DNA of 64,000 bases from the NCBI GenBank assembly GCA_963678555.2, contig CAXXJA010000003.1, positions 1 through 64,000 on the forward strand, given 5' to 3'. The notes under the pieces were generated by a model. That model was given only the letters and a program-made list of their open reading frames with translations. It did not search any database and was not told the origin of the DNA. This document shows, in pieces, positions 27,508-36,658 of the stretch. Made by a program: the position numbers and the translations under genes. Positions within the stretch are counted from its first letter, which is position 1, and every line of letters begins with the position of its first letter. The stretch comes from SABI01 sp963678555 (GTDB lineage: Bacteria; Spirochaetota; Spirochaetia; Sphaerochaetales; Sphaerochaetaceae).

Positions 27508-28644
27508 ATATTCTAACCGTACTCTCAAAATTCTGTGAGGAATTTATATGTTTTGATATATATAATTATCAGAATTCAGGCTATATATGCGTACTCCGGT
27601 GATTCTCTGACAGGTATGCCCCTGAAGGTCCTAAGGAGTACTATACCCCATGCGTTTCCCCGGTCCGCTATTGAACCGAAATATTGCGGAACGTTCAGCA
27701 CAGGGAATTGATCGGAACGGAAGTTTGATCTCAAACACGCCAAAAAACAGTCTGATATTCTTCCCGGGTAGCAAAGTGCTCGACCATCGTATGTTCAGTG
27801 GTGAGAGATACTGCTCGATGCTTGAGGCGATTGAGTTGGTTTCTTACGTATGGATCACCTCTTAGGAGATGATGAGGGACCGGTAGAGAGACAAACGCCC
27901 CCAGGTATGGGGTGAGCGGAGTGTGACCACATCATCCTGTCACTGGCACTTGAAACAGGTCTTTCCACAACAGCGTGGAGATTCCTCCCCGCTGTTGTGT
28001 CGTCGAAATATTCACCCGGTTGTTCAAACTTCAGAATCCGGTAGTGATTCCAGTCAATCACATACAGGTCATTACCAATCACCACTGATCCTGATGTGAA
28101 ATAGATGAGAGAATCGTCCTTCGAGGTAAAATCATCTTGCGGCAGGACGTACCGTTCAGGAGACAAAACCGGGACCGGCGTTGTACCGGAAGTATTTGAG
28201 ATACCAGTATCAGTGATATCGCTGGGCATCAGCCCATCACAGCCGATGAAGTTAAGACAATAGCGCTGTAAACACAATGTTCCTGTTCGTATTGTTCTCC
28301 TGTATGGGTGGCAGTATTGTGTATGTACTGCAGGCGATATAATCATGACCCGATATTGAACAGAAGGATGAGACGCGTCACCTGAACCGAGGTCCTTCCT
28401 GAGTTCCGGGTGACTGTTGTTCGCCAGGCTCCGGTAGAACGTGCTGAACATTCCTGACACCCGTGAACGCATTTCCCTATCATAGGGCGGAACAGGTACC
28501 ATCTCATGCACTGTTGCACCCATCTCCTGGTATCCGGCATGCTCGAACTCAATTATATGTATATGCTACACGGATCAGCCCCTATACAGGGAGTCTCCTG
28601 CAGGTCCTTGACCCGTGCGTGAGAATGTCAGGGACATTGAAGAA
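27508..28644. other. 1.1-kb region with a probable beta-propeller gene remnant
   Basis: A minus-strand frame at 27855-28523 contains DDSLIYFTSGSVVIGNDLYV and IDWNHYRILKFEQPGEY. This resembles the last blade of an NHL/six-bladed propeller protein. The sequence before and after does not fit, and a signal peptide is lacking, so it is probably a fragment. A plus-strand 71-codon frame at 27650-27865 is unrecognised. The DNA just upstream of the transport operon (27508-27600) is AT-rich and may hold its promoter. Confidence 0.35.
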
Positions 28645-28672
28645 CAGGCCGGCAGTGCGATCTGCCGGCCTG
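28645..28672 (-). terminator. Hairpin terminator downstream of hcp
   Basis: CAGGCCGGCAG and CTGCCGGCCTG form a perfect 11-bp GC-rich stem with a 6-base loop, 27 bp after the hcp stop. In the hcp direction it is followed by GTTCTTC, a weak T tract. It is probably the hcp terminator. Confidence 0.7.
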
Positions 28673-28698
28673 AGATGGGAAAAAGCGTGTCAGATTGA

Positions 28699-30336
28699 TC
28701 AGGCCCCCATGAACAGCTGGATATCCTCATCCACATCACCGATACCTGCGATTCCGAACTTATCCACAAGGACGTTCACCACATTCGGTGAGAGAAAGCC
28801 CGGAATGGTGGGACCGAGGTGGATGTTCTTGACACCGAGGTAGAGGAGTGCCAGCAGTACGATAACGGCCTTCTGCTCATACCATGCGATATTGTAGGCT
28901 ATGGGGAGCTCGTTGATATCATCAAGGCCGAAGACCTCCTTCAGCTTGAGCGCTATCACAGCCAGGGAGTAGGAGTCGTTACACTGACCGGCATCGAGGA
29001 CTCTGGGGATTCCGCCGATATCACCGAGGTTCAGCTTGTTGTAGCGGTACTTTGCACAACCGGCTGTGAGGATGACTGTGTCCCGGGGAAGCTTTTCAGC
29101 AAACTCTGTGTAGTAGGAGCGGGACTTCATGCGTCCGTCGCACCCACCCATCACAAAGAACTTCTTGATAGCCCCTGATTTCACAGCATCTACAACCTTA
29201 TCGGCAAGTGCCAGTACCTGATTGTGGGCGAAACCGCCGATGATGGTGCCCTTCTCTATCTCCTCGGGAGCACTGAGCTTCTTCGCATGTTCGATAATCG
29301 CGGAGAAATCCTTATGTCCGTTCTCGTCTGCGCTGATATGGTCACACCCGGGATAGCCTGAGGCTCCGGTGGTATAGATCCTGCTTCTCACCTCTTCCGA
29401 CTTCGGAGGAACGATACAGTTCGTGGTGAAGAGAATCGGTCCCTTGAAGGAAACGAACTCCGTGGTCTGCTGCCACCATGCATTCCCGTAGTTCCCGACA
29501 AAGTGATCATACTTCTTGAATGCCGGGTAATAGTTTGCGGGAAGCATCTCACCATGGGTGTACACATCGACTCCGGTCCCTTCGGTCTGATCGAGGAGCA
29601 TCTCCATATCGACCAGGTCATGACCGCTGATGAGGATGGCAGGGTTGTCACGTACCCCGATATTCACTTCGGTGATCTCCGGGTTCCCGTACCTGGAGGT
29701 GTTCGCATCATCCAGGAGAGCCATCGCACTGACTCCGTATTCACCGGTCTTCAGTGTGAGAGCGACCAGGTCATCTGCAGAGAGCTCATCATCAAGCAGC
29801 GCCGCGAGAGCTTCGTGCATGAAGGCATAGATACCGGTGTCTTCTTTGCCGATAGTAAGGGCATGGTCACCGTAGGCTGCCATTCCCTTGAGACCGTAGG
29901 TGATCAGTTCGCGCAGCGAACGTACATCCTCGTTCCCGGTCGCAAGCACGCCGACTTCACTGCTCTCGCTCTTTTTCATCATGGCTTCGTGACCCTCAAC
30001 ACAGAAGGTCGCCGCATCATGCAGTCCCTCAAGATTTCTGCCGCCCGCAAGCTCATCACGCAACGTGATCATCCTGACGATCTGGGCTTCTATTGCATCG
30101 TCATCGAAGTTCGCGTTCGTGATGGTCATGAACAGACTGGTAAGCATCTGATGGTTCACATCCGCCAACTGTCCGATATCCAGGCCATGGGTGACCACGA
30201 TCTGTGAGATTCCTTTTGTCACATAGATCAAAAGGTCCTGAAGATTTGAAACATCGGCTTCCTTACCGCACACGCCTTTGACTGTACACCCGGTGTTCCG
30301 TGCTGTTTCCTGACACTGATAGCAGAACATGCTCAT
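28699..30336 (-). CDS. hcp: Hybrid cluster protein (hydroxylamine reductase)
   Basis: A 545-residue Hcp. The N-terminal cysteine set CYQCQETARNTGCTVKGVCGK binds a cubane FeS cluster. Hybrid-cluster ligands are visible in CVEGHEAMM, GEMLPANYYPAF, FTTNCIVPP, YTTGASGYPGCDHI and TAGCAKYRYNK. Family members reduce hydroxylamine and, in enterobacteria, nitric oxide in anaerobes. The usual partner reductase Hcr is not adjacent, so electrons must come from another donor. It has its own terminator and an operator-like inverted repeat between promoter region and start, consistent with nitrosative-stress control. Confidence 0.96.
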   Translation of the reverse strand: MSMFCYQCQETARNTGCTVKGVCGKEADVSNLQDLLIYVTKGISQIVVTHGLDIGQLADVNHQMLTSLFMTITNANFDDDAIEAQIVRMITLRDELAGGRNLEGLHDAATFCVEGHEAMMKKSESSEVGVLATGNEDVRSLRELITYGLKGMAAYGDHALTIGKEDTGIYAFMHEALAALLDDELSADDLVALTLKTGEYGVSAMALLDDANTSRYGNPEITEVNIGVRDNPAILISGHDLVDMEMLLDQTEGTGVDVYTHGEMLPANYYPAFKKYDHFVGNYGNAWWQQTTEFVSFKGPILFTTNCIVPPKSEEVRSRIYTTGASGYPGCDHISADENGHKDFSAIIEHAKKLSAPEEIEKGTIIGGFAHNQVLALADKVVDAVKSGAIKKFFVMGGCDGRMKSRSYYTEFAEKLPRDTVILTAGCAKYRYNKLNLGDIGGIPRVLDAGQCNDSYSLAVIALKLKEVFGLDDINELPIAYNIAWYEQKAVIVLLALLYLGVKNIHLGPTIPGFLSPNVVNVLVDKFGIAGIGDVDEDIQLFMGA

Positions 30337-30365
30337 ATTGACTCCTTTACTCTCATATTGCTGTG

Positions 30366-30385
30366 ATCACATCACCCCATGTGAT
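30366..30385 (-). promoter_or_regulatory. Inverted repeat upstream of hcp
   Basis: ATCACAT-CACCCC-ATGTGAT, perfect 7-bp arms, begins 30 bp upstream of the hcp start. A second symmetric element, GTTGCAAATGCAAC, lies near 30450. Either may bind a Crp/Fnr-family or other nitrosative-stress regulator. No regulator gene is next to hcp. Confidence 0.5.
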
Positions 30386-30593
30386 GAATCAGTTACAATG
30401 TATCGATGATGTGGTTTGCCCCTATCATAGTTCCCGCTTCCATTTTGTTCAGTTGCAAATGCAACAAATAAAACATACTATTACTGCACGTACCACTGCC
30501 GTGCGTCCACCACGTTTCAAGCTCATCACGATAAAGGATTGTTCCGGCAGAGAAGGAGATGCCGGGTGCGAAGGGAGAGTAAAACCACGCTGA

Positions 30594-30795
30594 CGAGTCA
30601 TCCGTCAGCCTCTCCTGTACTGTGTACTGTTTTCAGTGTACCACCCTGCTAATCAGAGTCAACCGTCAATCCTGGACGGTCCGTTCGTGACCTCAGATTA
30701 CCCGACGGCTTCGCGGTTACCGTCGGTCTTCTTGCTTCACGCTGCATGACATGAGTTTCCTTTCATGATACCATCTGCATAAAGCAGGGGGACGT
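30594..30795. other. Spacer with two small hairpins
   Basis: ACCGTC-7-GACGGT at about 30662-30680 and CCGACGG-11-CCGTCGG at 30702-30726; the latter is followed by TCTTCTTGCTT on the plus strand. They may terminate an old plus-strand transcript. No gene is seen. Confidence 0.3.
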
Positions 30796-31161
30796 ATGGG
30801 GTATCAGGGAGTGATTATCGGAGCTTCGGCATTCTTCATCATCAGAGTATTCCATCCGATCGTGATCAAGACCGAATAGTATATCGGGAAGAGGGCATGG
30901 CCTGTGTTCCTGATCGCAGGAGTAGCACTCGTCGTCTGGTCACTGTTCATAGACAGCCTGACAGTTTCAGCTGTCATCAGTATCACCGGCTTTTCATCAC
31001 GGTGGTCCATCCATGAACTCGTGGAACAGGAAGAGCGGGTAAAGAAGGGAATGCAGTTCAAAGGATACTGCAGCGAGTCGATGCTGAAAGAGATCGAGTC
31101 CCCCTGCCCCCATCCACTCGCACTGTTCACAGTCACTGCCACTGGGCCTCTGCCCGGATAA
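30796..31161 (+). pseudogene. DUF4491 family membrane protein, broken by an amber codon
   Basis: From ATG 30796 the frame reads MGYQGVIIGASAFFIIRVFH, then PIVIKTE, a TAG, then YIGKRAWPVFLIAGVALVVW and WSIHELVEQEERVKKG. This follows the DUF4491 family layout (three membrane segments, FHPIVIK..YYFGTR, E.FEQ..RV.KG). The TAG stands where the family has Tyr. After KKG the C-terminus is replaced by unrelated sequence to TAA, so a second lesion (frameshift) is likely. The family function is unknown. Confidence 0.75.
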
Positions 31162-31342
31162 TCGACTGAGCAACAGTGAACCCGTAGGATCAGTGTAGGT
31201 CATCACAGGACATCTCGCAGTTGCGAATGCAGGAGGTTCATGACAGGATACTCCCGACAGAACGTTTGTCTACACAACCTTCTTCTTTTCTAGTATTTCA
31301 ACAAAACAGTGGATCTGCACCACTGTTCCAACCACAGTCTCG

Positions 31343-32974
31343 CTACTGCTGAAGGAAACGTTCCACCGCTTCTGAGAATAGATTCACGACATTCTGTCTA
31401 TCACACAGTGCATACAGGTCGTGATGTTCAAGTTTCTCGCGTACTTCCGTGTTCATACCAGTGAGTATCACTGTTATCTTACGACGTTTCAGATAGGTGA
31501 GGGTGTCAAACAGATGATTCATACCTGTTCGGTCAATAAAATCAACATGACGGAACCGAATAATGAGAATACTGCCCTTCTCTCCCCTCTCCCGTATCAG
31601 CTCACTATAACGATGAGCTGAGGCGAAGAAGAGAGGCCCGCTGATCTCGAACACTGATACATGGTCCGGAAGAGATTCATAGTTCTCGATGAGATCGGTA
31701 TCGATGACAGGCTCGATCCGTTTCTCTGCGATATCGCTCATGCGTTTCATAAAGAGAAACGAAGAGAGCACCACGCCCACCTGAATCGCGATAACGAGGT
31801 CAAAGAAGATGGTGAGAAGAAAGGTTGTCAGAAGGATCAGTCGGTCATGGCCGTTCCCCCTGAGCACCGAGAGAAACGAGGTATACTCGCTCATATTGTA
31901 CGCGACTACGATCAGAATGCCCGCAAGTGAGGCCATGGGGATATGAACGACGTATCGTCCGAGAAAGAGCATGACAGCAAGAAGGGTCAGTGAGTGCACT
32001 ATGCCGCTGATGGGAGTTCTGCCTCCGTTCTTGATGTTTGCCGCGGTACGTGCGATAGCTCCTGTGGCGGGAATACCTGTGAAGAACGGTGTTGCGACAT
32101 TCGCAATCCCCTGAGCTATCAGTTCGGTGTTTGACCGGTGATGACCGCTGATCATACCATCGGCTACTGAAGCAGAGAGTAATGATTCGATTCCGCCAAG
32201 AAGAGCAATCGACAGGGCTGGCCCTATGAGCTGAAGGAGGTCGGATGGTATGTGTGATGGCAGGTAGAATTCTATCGAGGTCGGTATGGTTCCGTAGAGC
32301 GTGCCGATGGTCTCAACCGGAAGCTTGAACAGCAGTGACTGCACACTCATCAGAATCAGTGCGATAAGTGCTCCCGGAATCCGTTCGGAGAACCGTTTCA
32401 GAAGGAAAATGATACCGATCGTCTCGAGGGTGATGAGCAGTGCTGAGGGCTGGATGGTTCCGATATGATCACCGTACGAGGAGAGTTTCTCGAGAAATCC
32501 GGCAGGCACCTGTGCGATCTCAAGCCCAAGAGCATCCTTGACCTGCGTGAAGAAGATGATGACGGCGATTCCCGAGGTGAACCCGACAACAAGAGAGTAG
32601 GGTATGTACTTCAGGAAGGTTCCGAACCTGAGCAGACCGAATATGACAAGGAAGATACCTGCCATGACAGTCGACCAGAACAGTCCATCCATCCCGTACC
32701 GCTGTACGATGGAGAATATCATCACGACAAAGGCACCTGTCGGGCCACCGATCTGTACCCGGCTGCCACCCAGTGCTGAGATGATAAATCCGGCTATGAT
32801 CGCGGTGATGATCCCCTGTGAGGGAGCTACTCCCGACGCCGTTGCAAAAGCGATGGAGAGAGGTAGCGCTATGATTCCCACCACAACACCGCTTATGACC
32901 TCGCTCGTCACCTGCCTCGCTGTGATACCGTCCTTGAGAATTGTGAAGAGTTTAGGGGAGAATGGATCTGTCAT
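31343..32974 (-). CDS. SulP-family anion transporter with STAS domain
   Basis: A 543-residue inner membrane protein from ATG 32974, preceded by AGGAGCACAGCAG; the longer frame is not used. The sulfate-permease core (residues about 1-400) has the N-terminal SGVVVGIIALPLSIAFATASG signature and about 12-14 membrane segments. A C-terminal STAS domain (about 420-540) includes VFEISGPLFFASAHRYSELI and FRHVDFIDRTGMNHL. SulP proteins move sulfate, bicarbonate, dicarboxylates or other anions; substrate not predictable. It lies 77 bp after the CDF gene on the same strand. Confidence 0.93.
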   Translation of the reverse strand: MTDPFSPKLFTILKDGITARQVTSEVISGVVVGIIALPLSIAFATASGVAPSQGIITAIIAGFIISALGGSRVQIGGPTGAFVVMIFSIVQRYGMDGLFWSTVMAGIFLVIFGLLRFGTFLKYIPYSLVVGFTSGIAVIIFFTQVKDALGLEIAQVPAGFLEKLSSYGDHIGTIQPSALLITLETIGIIFLLKRFSERIPGALIALILMSVQSLLFKLPVETIGTLYGTIPTSIEFYLPSHIPSDLLQLIGPALSIALLGGIESLLSASVADGMISGHHRSNTELIAQGIANVATPFFTGIPATGAIARTAANIKNGGRTPISGIVHSLTLLAVMLFLGRYVVHIPMASLAGILIVVAYNMSEYTSFLSVLRGNGHDRLILLTTFLLTIFFDLVIAIQVGVVLSSFLFMKRMSDIAEKRIEPVIDTDLIENYESLPDHVSVFEISGPLFFASAHRYSELIRERGEKGSILIIRFRHVDFIDRTGMNHLFDTLTYLKRRKITVILTGMNTEVREKLEHHDLYALCDRQNVVNLFSEAVERFLQQ

Positions 32975-33051
32975 CTGCTGTGCTCCTGAGAACGGGGATA
33001 GTATACTCTTTCCCCTCAACAGGGGGAAGCAGTATCAGATGATCAGTTCAC

Positions 33052-33924
33052 CTATTCTCTCTTACAGGGGTTGGTATGGACCATAACATGACGTACCGAG
33101 GGCAACCCTTCCTCTATCCTGTCATGAACAGCTTCCGCAATCTCATGAGCCTTTTCCAGAGAGAGGTCCTTTTCGAGACATATTTCGATATCGACATAAT
33201 AGCCGCTACCGACACTGCGTGTCTTCAACAGATCGATCTGCAGCACATCATGGTTCTCCGCTACAAGAGCACGGATACGCTGCACCGTCTGCGTGTCTGC
33301 TGAAGCATCCATGAGGACCTGAAACGAACTTCTCAGCACTTTGGATCCTGAGTAGATGACGAACAGCGCGATGAGAATGGAAGCGAGGGGGTCTGAGACG
33401 GGAAACCCTAATTGAGCTCCGAGAACTCCAAGAAGGGCGCCTCCGGTTGCCACTGTATCGCTGAGATGGTCAGTATAGAGAGCTTTCAGGGCACTGCTGC
33501 GTGTGTTCCTGTATCCTTTACCGGTCCATAGCGCTAGAAAGAGCTTCGCGCCCAGAGAGACCACTGCCGCCCACAGGGCAAGTGCAGTGGGAACGGGAAC
33601 AGGATCTGGAGACAGAACGAGCAGGATACCCGAATACCCTATCGCGGCACCGGTGAAGATAATGACGAGGGAGAACAGGAGGGAGACGACACTCTCTATC
33701 TTCTCATGCCCGTACTGGTGCACCCTGTCTGCCTTTTTCCCGGAGATAAGAAGAGAGACCGCTACCACAGAGTACCCTACGATATCACTGAGTGAGTTGA
33801 CCCCGTCGGATATCAGAGCACTTGAGGAGCCAAGAATACCGAAGGTAAGCTTAATGGAAGCGAGGAGAACACTCGCAACAATGGCATACAGAGTATAGGA
33901 TATTCCGGAGTGGGACCTCGACAT
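33052..33924 (-). CDS. Cation diffusion facilitator (CDF) metal exporter
   Basis: A 290-residue CDF protein. TM2 carries ALISDGVNSLSDIVGY and TM5 carries YTDHLSDTVATGGALLG, the paired metal-site motifs; the second site reads HLSDT, the first DGVNSLSD. The latter lacks the His of zinc-specific members, as in groups exporting Fe or Mn. A cytoplasmic C-terminal domain follows. The start lies 6 bp after hisIE, so it probably rides on the his transcript. Confidence 0.92.
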   Translation of the reverse strand: MSRSHSGISYTLYAIVASVLLASIKLTFGILGSSSALISDGVNSLSDIVGYSVVAVSLLISGKKADRVHQYGHEKIESVVSLLFSLVIIFTGAAIGYSGILLVLSPDPVPVPTALALWAAVVSLGAKLFLALWTGKGYRNTRSSALKALYTDHLSDTVATGGALLGVLGAQLGFPVSDPLASILIALFVIYSGSKVLRSSFQVLMDASADTQTVQRIRALVAENHDVLQIDLLKTRSVGSGYYVDIEICLEKDLSLEKAHEIAEAVHDRIEEGLPSVRHVMVHTNPCKRE

Positions 33925-33930
33925 GAACTG

Positions 33931-34539
33931 TTACCGGGAATGCCGTTTCTTCAGCACTTCATACACCTGTTCAAGATCAATATTCTTCTGTGCGAGAAGT
34001 ACGAGGAAATGGTAGAGGAGATCTGCAGCTTCCCCGAGGAAAAGCTCCTCATTATCGTCCTTCGCTTCTATGACGAGTTCTACAGCTTCTTCACCCACTT
34101 TCTGAGCGATCTTGTTGATCCCCCTGCTGAACAGATGATTCGTGTAGGAGCCTTCGATCGGATGCTCCCTTCTGTCCTGAACGACACTCTGGAGGTAGAA
34201 CAGAAAATCTCTAGTGTCGACATCCTGAAGTTCGTTCGTCTCATCGAAGCAGGTATCACTGCCGGTGTGACACACCGGACCCGTAGGGATCGCCTTGATG
34301 AGGAGTGTATCGTTATCACAGTCGGCGATGATCTCACGTACGGTGAGGTAGTTCCCGCTGGTCTCGCCCTTCGTCCAGAGCGTGTTCCTCGTCCGGGAAT
34401 AGAATGTTACAAGGTTCTTCTCACGGGTGATACGGTATGCTTCCTGGTTCATATATCCGAGCATGAGTACTTTCTGTGTGACCGCATCCTGCACGATTGC
34501 AGGGACCAGTCCGTTTCCTTTTGTGAAATCAAGTTGCAT
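33931..34539 (-). CDS. hisI: Bifunctional phosphoribosyl-AMP cyclohydrolase / phosphoribosyl-ATP pyrophosphatase
   Basis: A 202-residue fusion (often called hisIE). The HisI domain (1-105) shows LMLGYMNQEAYRITRE, YSRTRNTLWTKGETSGN and the zinc ligands in DCDNDTLL and GPVCHTGSDTCF. The HisE domain (about 112-200) has GINKIAQKVGEEAVELVIEA and EAADLLYHFLVLL. It performs histidine steps 2 and 3. Last his gene of the operon, 15 bp after hisF. Confidence 0.96.
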   Translation of the reverse strand: MQLDFTKGNGLVPAIVQDAVTQKVLMLGYMNQEAYRITREKNLVTFYSRTRNTLWTKGETSGNYLTVREIIADCDNDTLLIKAIPTGPVCHTGSDTCFDETNELQDVDTRDFLFYLQSVVQDRREHPIEGSYTNHLFSRGINKIAQKVGEEAVELVIEAKDDNEELFLGEAADLLYHFLVLLAQKNIDLEQVYEVLKKRHSR

Positions 34540-34554
34540 AGCATCTCCTTTCGT

Positions 34555-35316
34555 TCATCTGAGGCGTATAGGTATACCACGATTCTGAAGAAAAATCTTC
34601 AGTTCGGGAATGGGAATCTCCGAGAAATGGAAAATCGAGGCGGCCAGAGCGGCATCCGCCTTCCCCTGCGTGAACACATCGACGAAGTGCTCCTTCGTTC
34701 CTGCTCCACCGCTGGCGATCAGGGGGATCGAGAGAGCCTCACTGATCTGCCGGGTGATATCAAGGTCGAAACCGGCCTTCGTCCCGTCGGCATCCATGCT
34801 GGTGAGGAGTATCTCCCCGGCACCCCGTGCCTCCACCTCCTTCGCCCAGGAGAGGGCGTCCAGAGAGGTCGGTATCCTTCCGCCGGCGATGTACACTTCC
34901 CAGTTCCCCTTCATCGTTTTCTTCACATCAATCGCACACACGACACACTGAGACCCGAACTCGTTCGCCATCCGGTCTATCACGGAGGGATCCTTCACTG
35001 CCATGGAGTTGATCGAAATCTTATCTGCTCCCGCTTCGAGCATCACACCCACATCCCGTATCGTCCTGATCCCGCCGCCCACGGTGAAGGGGATATTGAT
35101 CACCTCTGAGATCCGTCTCACAAGGGAGCTGAAGGTATCACGCTCCTCCACGGTCGCGGTGATATCAAGGAAGGTGAGCTCATCGGCACCAAGGTCGGCA
35201 TAGGCCCTGGCGAGCTCCACCGCATCACCCGCATCTCTGAGGTCGACGAAATTGATGCCTTTGACTGTTCTGCCGTCCTTCACATCGAGGCAGGGAATGA
35301 TTCGCTTTGCTAACAT
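34555..35316 (-). CDS. hisF: Imidazole glycerol phosphate synthase, cyclase subunit
   Basis: A 253-residue TIM-barrel cyclase. It starts MLAKRIIPCLDVKDGRTVKG with the catalytic Asp at DVKDG and has VCAIDVKKT with the second Asp, VGGGIRT and the phosphate-binding IASGGAGTKEHF. With HisH it makes IGP and AICAR from PRFAR and glutamine-derived ammonia. It is 12 bp after hisA. A long antisense frame across this gene is a shadow. Confidence 0.97.
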   Translation of the reverse strand: MLAKRIIPCLDVKDGRTVKGINFVDLRDAGDAVELARAYADLGADELTFLDITATVEERDTFSSLVRRISEVINIPFTVGGGIRTIRDVGVMLEAGADKISINSMAVKDPSVIDRMANEFGSQCVVCAIDVKKTMKGNWEVYIAGGRIPTSLDALSWAKEVEARGAGEILLTSMDADGTKAGFDLDITRQISEALSIPLIASGGAGTKEHFVDVFTQGKADAALAASIFHFSEIPIPELKIFLQNRGIPIRLR

Positions 35317-35328
35317 CAGTGCACTCCT

Positions 35329-36054
35329 TCAGATCAGCCGGGCAAGCTCAGTAAGACTGATACGGTTCTCGAAAAGGGCCTTACCGATGATAGCACCCCA
35401 GAGACCTTTATCCCTGAGCATCTCGAGGTCTTCTATCGATCTGATACCCCCGCTTGCCACAATCTTTATCCCTTTCGTTCCATCAACAGCCTTCTGCAGA
35501 CTCTCGTAGAGCTCGAATGAAGGACCGTTCAGCATGCCGTCCCGTGAAATATCGGTAGAGACGATCTTTCTGAACCCATCGGCTGCATAGGAAGCGACAA
35601 AATCCTGCACCGTGTGATCTGTCCTCTCCTGCCACCCGCTCACCGCGATGAGGCCGTCGATACAGTCCGCCCCGAGGATGAGACGCTCAGCAGTAAACTC
35701 CTCAAGAAGTGACAGTGTGAGTTCTCTGTCTTTCACACTGAGGGATCCCAGGGTAACCTCATCGGCCCCGCTTTCGATCACTGTGAGAACATCCTCACGG
35801 CTCTTGATGCCGCCACCCACATCGATGTGCAGGGATGTATGTCTGCTGATCTTCTCGATCACCTTGTGATTGACCACCCTGCCGGCTCTGGCTCCATCGA
35901 GATCGACGAGATGAAGGTACTGCAGACCTGCATCCTCATACTGCTGTGCGACGGCGAGCGGATCACTGCTGTAGGTCGTCTTCTGTGCATAGTCTCCCTT
36001 CACGAGACGTACGCATGAACCCTCTATGATATCTATTGCCGGAATGATCTTCAT
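35329..36054 (-). CDS. hisA: ProFAR isomerase
   Basis: A 241-residue TIM barrel from ATG 36054: MKIIPAIDIIEGSCVRLVKG has the catalytic Asp, with HIDVGGGIKS, the second Asp in STDISRDGML, and ASGGIRSIEDL for phosphate binding. The frame is open for 91 codons upstream, but that part is antisense to nothing useful and overlaps hisH. The isomerase opens the aminated ribose of ProFAR (step 4). One base separates its start from the hisH stop. Confidence 0.97.
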   Translation of the reverse strand: MKIIPAIDIIEGSCVRLVKGDYAQKTTYSSDPLAVAQQYEDAGLQYLHLVDLDGARAGRVVNHKVIEKISRHTSLHIDVGGGIKSREDVLTVIESGADEVTLGSLSVKDRELTLSLLEEFTAERLILGADCIDGLIAVSGWQERTDHTVQDFVASYAADGFRKIVSTDISRDGMLNGPSFELYESLQKAVDGTKGIKIVASGGIRSIEDLEMLRDKGLWGAIIGKALFENRISLTELARLI

Positions 36055-36055
36055 A

Positions 36056-36658
36056 TCAGAACTGTTCTCCTTTGAGGAAATTACTGAGAATCCGGGCCCC
36101 GACGGGACCGCTTTTCTCAGGATGAAACTGTACGCCGCGGTAGTTCTCATGTCCGATGGCCGCGCTGAAGGTCGTGTCGGCGTACCGGCAGGTTGCGATA
36201 CTCTTCTCACCCTCTTCAGCATAGAAAGAGTGGACGAAATAGACGTACTCATCCTGTCCGATGTCACGGAACAGGTAATCTCCCGTGTGACTGATCGTGT
36301 TCCATCCCATGTGGGGTATCTTCTCACCTACGGAGGGGAAAAGACGTATTCGGGTCGGGAATATGGACAGACAGGAGGTGTCCCGCTCTTCGCTGTGTTC
36401 ACACATCAGCTGAAGACCGAGGCATATACCGAGAAACGGCTGGGTAAGGGTGGTGAGCACCTCATCGAGGTGGGTGCGTCTGAGATACTCCATAGCACTG
36501 TAGGCTTCACCCACTCCCGGGAAGATCACCCTGGAGGCATTTCTGAGAGTCTTCTCATCATCGGTCACGATACCCTCATAGCCCAGACGCTCAAGGGCAC
36601 AGAGAACTGAACGGATATTACCCGCATTGTATTTCACTACTGCGACACTACTGCTCAT
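36056..36658 (-). CDS. hisH: Imidazole glycerol phosphate synthase, glutamine amidotransferase subunit
   Basis: A 200-residue class I glutaminase. The nucleophile elbow FLGICLGLQLMCEHSEE has the catalytic Cys, and the His and Glu are in GVQFHPEKSGPVG; the oxyanion-region VIFPGVGE is present. It supplies ammonia to HisF. It overlaps hisB by four bases. Confidence 0.97.
   Translation of the reverse strand: MSSSVAVVKYNAGNIRSVLCALERLGYEGIVTDDEKTLRNASRVIFPGVGEAYSAMEYLRRTHLDEVLTTLTQPFLGICLGLQLMCEHSEERDTSCLSIFPTRIRLFPSVGEKIPHMGWNTISHTGDYLFRDIGQDEYVYFVHSFYAEEGEKSIATCRYADTTFSAAIGHENYRGVQFHPEKSGPVGARILSNFLKGEQF

Noticed and set aside
29503..30207. 234-codon plus-strand frame
   Set aside because: Antisense to hcp; no recognisable sequence.
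10522..31161. Stop-codon reassignment of TAG to Tyr
   Set aside because: Several genes in the window (the helicase, ritC, the hydrogenase-like gene, the peptidase) end in TAG at sensible places, and the DUF4491 gene shows further damage, so simple nonsense mutations are more likely.
33910..35109. 399-codon plus-strand frame
   Set aside because: Antisense to hisI and hisF, which are complete enzymes with all motifs; low-complexity charged translation without a family.
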